A stretch of DNA of 53,937 nucleotides from an uncultured Bacteroidales bacterium. GTDB taxonomy: Bacteria; Bacteroidota; Bacteroidia; Bacteroidales; UBA932. The notes under the pieces were generated by a model. It was not told the DNA's origin and did not search any database. It saw only the letters and a program-made list of their open reading frames with translations. This document shows, one piece after another, positions 51,401-53,937 of the stretch. The DNA is taken from NCBI GenBank assembly GCA_944322925.1, contig CALUQM010000011.1, positions 1 through 53,937 of the forward strand, given 5' to 3'. Numbering within the stretch: the stretch's first letter is position 1; each line of letters begins with the position of its first letter. The position numbers were made by a program, and so were the translations under genes.

Positions 51401-52654
51401 CATTATGACAAATCCTGCTTCGAGGGAATCTACAAGGTTTCTGATGCCGATATCTGGAATGTCCGCACGATTCTCAGGAAGAAACTCATTGATGACATAA
51501 AGGAAAGGCTGTCGGATCCGGCTGCCGCCAACCATTATTCCCCTCGCCAGATAGTTACCATAAAGGACACGCTGAGGGATGACGTGCTGACTATCGGATT
51601 TGCACGCAGGTTCGCTACCTACAAGAGGGCTCACCTGCTCTTCAGGGATCTCGACAGACTCAACGAGATCGTGAACAATCCGGAGAGGCCTGTGCAGTTC
51701 ATATTCGCAGGAAAGGCTCATCCTGCCGACAAGGCCGGACAGGATCTGATCAAGAGCATCGTGGACATTTCCAAGATGGAGCAGTTCATAGGCAAGATCG
51801 TGTTCGTGCCGAACTATGACATTACGCTGGCCAAACTCCTCGTACAGGGTGTGGATGTATGGATGAACAACCCTACACGTCCTCTCGAGGCATCCGGCAC
51901 ATCGGGTGAAAAGGCTGCGATGAACGGTGTCATGCACTTCTCCGTTCTTGACGGATGGTGGGTGGAAGGTTACAGGCCGGGTGCCGGCTGGGCTCTTCCG
52001 ATGGAAAGGACTTATCAGGATCAGAACTACCAGGATGAGCTGGATGCCGCGACAATATATACCATCATAGAGAACGATATCGCTCCTACATTCTACAATA
52101 TAAGCAGATCTACAGGCCGTTCTTCCGACTGGCTGGAGTTTATCAAGAATACAGTGGCTCAGGTGGCCTGCAATTTCACGACAAACAGGATGCTTACAGA
52201 CTATATCAACCAGTATTATGACCCGCAGTCAAAGAGGTTCGAAGCCCTGCTTGCCGATGATTATGCCAAGGCGAAGGAAATCGCCGAATGGAAGAGGCGT
52301 CTGCGCAGGGAATGGCAGAATGTAAGTCTCGTGTCGATCGTTAAGCCTGACAGTTCAAATGAGGACGTAACCCTCGGAAAGGAATTCAAGTCAGAAATTG
52401 TCCTCAGTATCGGCGATCTCAGGCCGGAGGAAATCGGAGTCGAGCTTCTGTTCGCCACGACTGATTCCAAAGGGAAGCTGCATATCAGTTCGATAGCTGA
52501 ATATGCTCCGGTCGAGGTCAATGACGGTGTCGCAAAATATGAGGCCATGATTACGCCTGAGGTTGCAGGACTGTATCAGGTGGCTGCGAGAATCTATGCG
52601 AAGAATGATCTCCTGCCGCACAGACAGGACTTCGAACTTGTAAGATGGTTGTAG
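48419..52654 (+). CDS. Fused glycogen synthase (GT3) and alpha-glucan phosphorylase (GT35)
   Basis: A 1411-residue two-enzyme polypeptide. Residues 1 to about 550 are a GT3 glycogen synthase of the fungal/animal type (LFEVSWEVCNKVGGIYTV; FHEWLTGAGLLYVKQCG; FTTHATVVGRCVAGNN; GGRYEYKNKGIDVF), with the E-x7-E pair Glu436 and Glu444 in YEPWGYTPLE. GT3 enzymes use UDP-glucose. Residues from about 566 (KPSWNSVLISRHLPDGLKDL) to about 1320 are a GT35 phosphorylase of the archaeal/DUF3417-containing type, with the PLP-binding Lys1165 in EASGTSGEKAAMNG and YCMEYG-like and ARRFATYKRA motifs. A C-terminal beta domain of about 80 residues follows. The frame is continuous with no stop or frameshift. ribF overlaps by 10 bases. 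Confidence 0.93.
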   Translation: MDNELIRPDYLFEVSWEVCNKVGGIYTVIATKSLYLKTELKRHHILIGPDVWMNTESNPDFIEDPGMYRDWKAQAESEGLRIRVGKWNIPGSPVAILVDFKQFITKKSEILTEYWLHFGVDSLTGNWDYVEAALFGYAAGKVIESFYRYNLSATDKVVAQFHEWLTGAGLLYVKQCGIPVATVFTTHATVVGRCVAGNNLPLYDSLELYDGDQKAQQFNVIARHSLEKHSAQNADIFTTVSDITAKECRQFLGRKVDIVTPNGFENSFTPSEEDYPMVRAAARDKLVQVATAMSGETVPENSIFIGIGGRYEYKNKGIDVFIDALDKLNRSDFHGKSIQAFIMIPSGHNGPDKELVAKLNGKESDYVTRTSHYLMNREYDTISRRLDELQFNNAIGDKVKVYFIPSYLNGNDGVFNMTYYDLIIGLDLALFPSYYEPWGYTPLESLAFRVPTLTTTLAGFGLWVQSHYSKDHPGITVLERNDSNYPQVVDGVVERVKEIAGLTKDQRKRYMDNARDVSEIALWENNIVYYKQAYSEALNKVISDKGAFPKYKNDKPMQYKKIDVNKPSWNSVLISRHLPDGLKDLETLSRNLWWCWNESAKNLFKRVDPKAWKETGENPIAMLDKVSLKRFLDLEKNAEFMGELNLVMNEFNSYMALKAERKDPSIAYFCMEYGLDTSLKIYSGGLGILAGDYLKETSDMNVNLVAVGLLYRYGYFTQMLSAQGDQVSKYDAQDFMKIPATPVRDADGNWMTVSVAFPGRNINARLWRVDVGRTELYLMDTDYEENLPEDRSVTHHLYGGDWENRLKQELLLGVGGIRALRKLGIDTQVYHCNEGHAAFTGLERLREYIQNDNLDYPEALELVRASSLFTTHTPVPAGHDAFDEGLLRKYIGHYPQRLKIDWETMMSLGKINGNDVNEKFSMSILAANISQEVNGVSWLHGEVSRDIFANMWPGYLPEELHVSYVTNGVHYPTWTAPEWKEIHAKVFGDEFKTHHYDKSCFEGIYKVSDADIWNVRTILRKKLIDDIKERLSDPAAANHYSPRQIVTIKDTLRDDVLTIGFARRFATYKRAHLLFRDLDRLNEIVNNPERPVQFIFAGKAHPADKAGQDLIKSIVDISKMEQFIGKIVFVPNYDITLAKLLVQGVDVWMNNPTRPLEASGTSGEKAAMNGVMHFSVLDGWWVEGYRPGAGWALPMERTYQDQNYQDELDAATIYTIIENDIAPTFYNISRSTGRSSDWLEFIKNTVAQVACNFTTNRMLTDYINQYYDPQSKRFEALLADDYAKAKEIAEWKRRLRREWQNVSLVSIVKPDSSNEDVTLGKEFKSEIVLSIGDLRPEEIGVELLFATTDSKGKLHISSIAEYAPVEVNDGVAKYEAMITPEVAGLYQVAARIYAKNDLLPHRQDFELVRWL

Positions 52655-53529
52655 CGACCGGATTTTTCGACGGTGTCCATGTCGGGCACCGTCTTGTGAT
52701 AGCGCAGCTCGTACAGGCTGCGAAAAACAGAGGGGATGAGAGCATGGTGGTGACATTCTGGCCTCATCCCCGTACTGTTTTACAGCAGGAAGCCAGGACA
52801 CTGAGGCTTCTTACGTCGATGTATGAAAAGGAACGTCTGCTCAAGGATCTTGGAGTCGACAGAGTCGAGGTCATAAGGTTTACAAAAGAATTCGGCGCTT
52901 TGACGACTTATGATTATCTGAAGGATTACCTTATGGACAGGTATGGTGCCGGTACGATAATCCTCGGCTACGATAACCGCATGGGCAGCGACGCAAAGGA
53001 TGCCGAAAGCGTCAGGGAGATAGCTGAAAGTCTCGGGCTCGAGGTGATAATGACGGACAAGGTGACATCGTCGGCCGGTATGGATGTGAGCTCTACCAAA
53101 ATCAGGGCTGAACTGGGCAGGGGGAATGTCACCGGGGCGGCCGAAATGCTCGGATACGATTATTCCCTGTACGGCGTAGTCGTTTCCGGAGAAAGGATAG
53201 GCCGGCGTGTTCTCGGCTTTCCTACGGCAAATATGGAACTCTATGAGCCGTTGAAACTGATTCCTGCGAACGGCGTGTATTTCGTGAAGGTCCGCACATT
53301 GGGAAATTCCTATTACGGAATGTGCAATATAGGCAACAGGCCTACGGTAAGGACAGGGAATGCGAGAACCATAGAGACCAATATCTTCGATTTCGATGAA
53401 GACATTTACGGCCTCGATATTGAAATCACTTTTCTGAGGAAAATCCGCGACGAGATCCGGTTTTCTTCATTTACTCAGCTGAAAGCGCAGCTTGAAAGGG
53501 ACAGGTTTTATTGCAAGTCAATGATATGA
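52645..53529 (+). CDS. ribF: Bifunctional riboflavin kinase/FAD synthetase
   Basis: Converts riboflavin to FMN and then FAD. The 294-residue protein has the N-terminal nucleotidyltransferase domain (GFFDGVHVGHRLVI with the HxGH motif; FWPHPRTVL; MDVSSTKIRAEL) and the C-terminal flavokinase domain (GRRVLGFPTANMEL; NGVYFVKV; CNIGNRPTV). The ATG at 52645 is inside the last codons of the glycogen fusion gene (10-base overlap), so it probably relies on translational coupling, although it has no clear link to glycogen. Confidence 0.95.
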   Translation: MVVATGFFDGVHVGHRLVIAQLVQAAKNRGDESMVVTFWPHPRTVLQQEARTLRLLTSMYEKERLLKDLGVDRVEVIRFTKEFGALTTYDYLKDYLMDRYGAGTIILGYDNRMGSDAKDAESVREIAESLGLEVIMTDKVTSSAGMDVSSTKIRAELGRGNVTGAAEMLGYDYSLYGVVVSGERIGRRVLGFPTANMELYEPLKLIPANGVYFVKVRTLGNSYYGMCNIGNRPTVRTGNARTIETNIFDFDEDIYGLDIEITFLRKIRDEIRFSSFTQLKAQLERDRFYCKSMI

Positions 53530-53930
53530 GTATTGAATTCATACTGATAATTCTCTTTGTGGCACTGGCGGCATCTTCGTCTCTGGTAGGAAAGCTTTTG
53601 AAGAACGCCGCGGATGCAGAGGGTCCGTCACTGCCTGAAGATACGCCCGAACCTCCGCAGTCTGCCGAGAGCCGCTCTGGCGGAGCGGCTCTTCCGAATG
53701 ATTCGGCATTGCCGCATGTCTCTTCCGCCAGTGTCCCGAATTTTCCGGGTTATGAGCCGGTTTACGAGTTGGTGGACGGGCAGGACAAGAAGGTCAAACC
53801 TGCCGTGAAAACTCCAGCCGGTAGAACGGGTGACGGTTCCGGTGAAAAGGATGGAAAGCGCGGATCGAAGATTGACAAGAAGAAATTGGTGATTTATTCG
53901 GAGATTATGAGGCCGAAGTATAAGGGGTGA
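53526..53930 (+). CDS. Small membrane-anchored protein of unknown function
   Basis: A 134-residue protein. Residues 3-19 form a single N-terminal membrane helix (IEFILIILFVALAASSS). The middle is a Pro/Ser/Gly-rich low-complexity region and the end is basic, finishing KKLVIYSEIMRPKYKG. The YSEIMxPKY ending recurs in small Bacteroidota membrane proteins of unknown role. The ATG at 53526 overlaps the ribF stop as ATGA; an in-frame ATG at 53511 lies further inside ribF. The stop codon is at 53928-53930, so the gene is complete. Confidence 0.7.
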   Translation: MSIEFILIILFVALAASSSLVGKLLKNAADAEGPSLPEDTPEPPQSAESRSGGAALPNDSALPHVSSASVPNFPGYEPVYELVDGQDKKVKPAVKTPAGRTGDGSGEKDGKRGSKIDKKKLVIYSEIMRPKYKG

Positions 53931-53937
53931 GGTTCCC

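Noticed and set aside
1-53937. Mobile element, prophage or CRISPR array
   Set aside because: I found no transposase, integrase, phage structural gene, or regularly spaced direct repeats; the window is continuous core-type gene content.

Overview
The window is a gene-dense chromosomal stretch from a member of the Bacteroidota, most likely order Bacteroidales and plausibly an uncultured gut lineage; the genus cannot be fixed from this sequence. The evidence is the repeated TTTG-N18-21-TAnnTTTG promoter form typical of this phylum, phylum-typical families (DUF4254 beside a GT9 glycosyltransferase, DUF3127, DUF4783, a DUF4988/GLUG surface lipoprotein, a bS16 with a long Ala/Glu/Lys tail), and glycogen synthesis through a GT3 enzyme. 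Base composition is roughly balanced. I found no transposase, integrase, phage gene or CRISPR array; the window is mainly core chromosome.

Layout. 1-5518 (+): terminator of an upstream gene, then one run lysC-dapB-dapA (aspartate to diaminopimelate/lysine), a lipoprotein, DUF4254 and a GT9 glycosyltransferase. 5460-6547 (-): rpsP-rimM. 6749-7373 (+): DUF2147 protein and tRNA-Leu(GAG). 7447-9393 (-): surface lipoprotein with a C9 homopolymer and a 21-bp tandem duplication. 9577-10826 (-): FKBP-type isomerase and an SSB-tipped DUF3127 protein. 10964-13165 (+): recQ. 13188-15688 (-): fhs and a PHP phosphatase. 15795-23051 (+): HdeD-like membrane protein, dnaG, metG, murB, murA. 23083-25852 (-): secreted protein, M16 peptidase, O-methyltransferase. 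25936-28480 (+): dnaX, lptB. 28589-30929 (-): cmk-ispH and efp. 31044-32192 (+): NtrC-like regulator, tail-to-tail with a 1207-residue NtrY-like kinase that follows rlmH (-). 36355-36759 (+): DUF4783 protein. 36938-40103 (-): ysxC-prs-small Cys-rich membrane protein-der. 40313-53930 (+): xseA-xseB, then an 11-kb glycogen/alpha-glucan cluster (glgB, GH133 debranching enzyme, GT4 glycosyltransferase, GH57 amylase, and a 1411-residue GT3 glycogen synthase fused to a GT35 phosphorylase), then ribF and a small membrane protein.

How it fits together. Most operons are housekeeping: cell-wall precursors (DAP pathway, MurA/MurB), envelope export (LptB), replication and repair (DnaG, DnaX, RecQ, ExoVII), translation (bS16, RimM, EF-P, MetG, RlmH, Der, YsxC) and one-carbon and nucleotide metabolism (Fhs, Prs, Cmk). 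The glycogen cluster is the most distinctive block. It carries elongation, branching, debranching and phosphorolysis together, with synthesis and breakdown joined in one polypeptide, no ADP-glucose pyrophosphorylase nearby, and a GH57 enzyme carrying a histone-H1-like Lys/Ala tail. Other points worth following are the candidate phase-variable lipoprotein and the NtrC-like regulator that has no DNA-binding domain and a GAFTSA loop.
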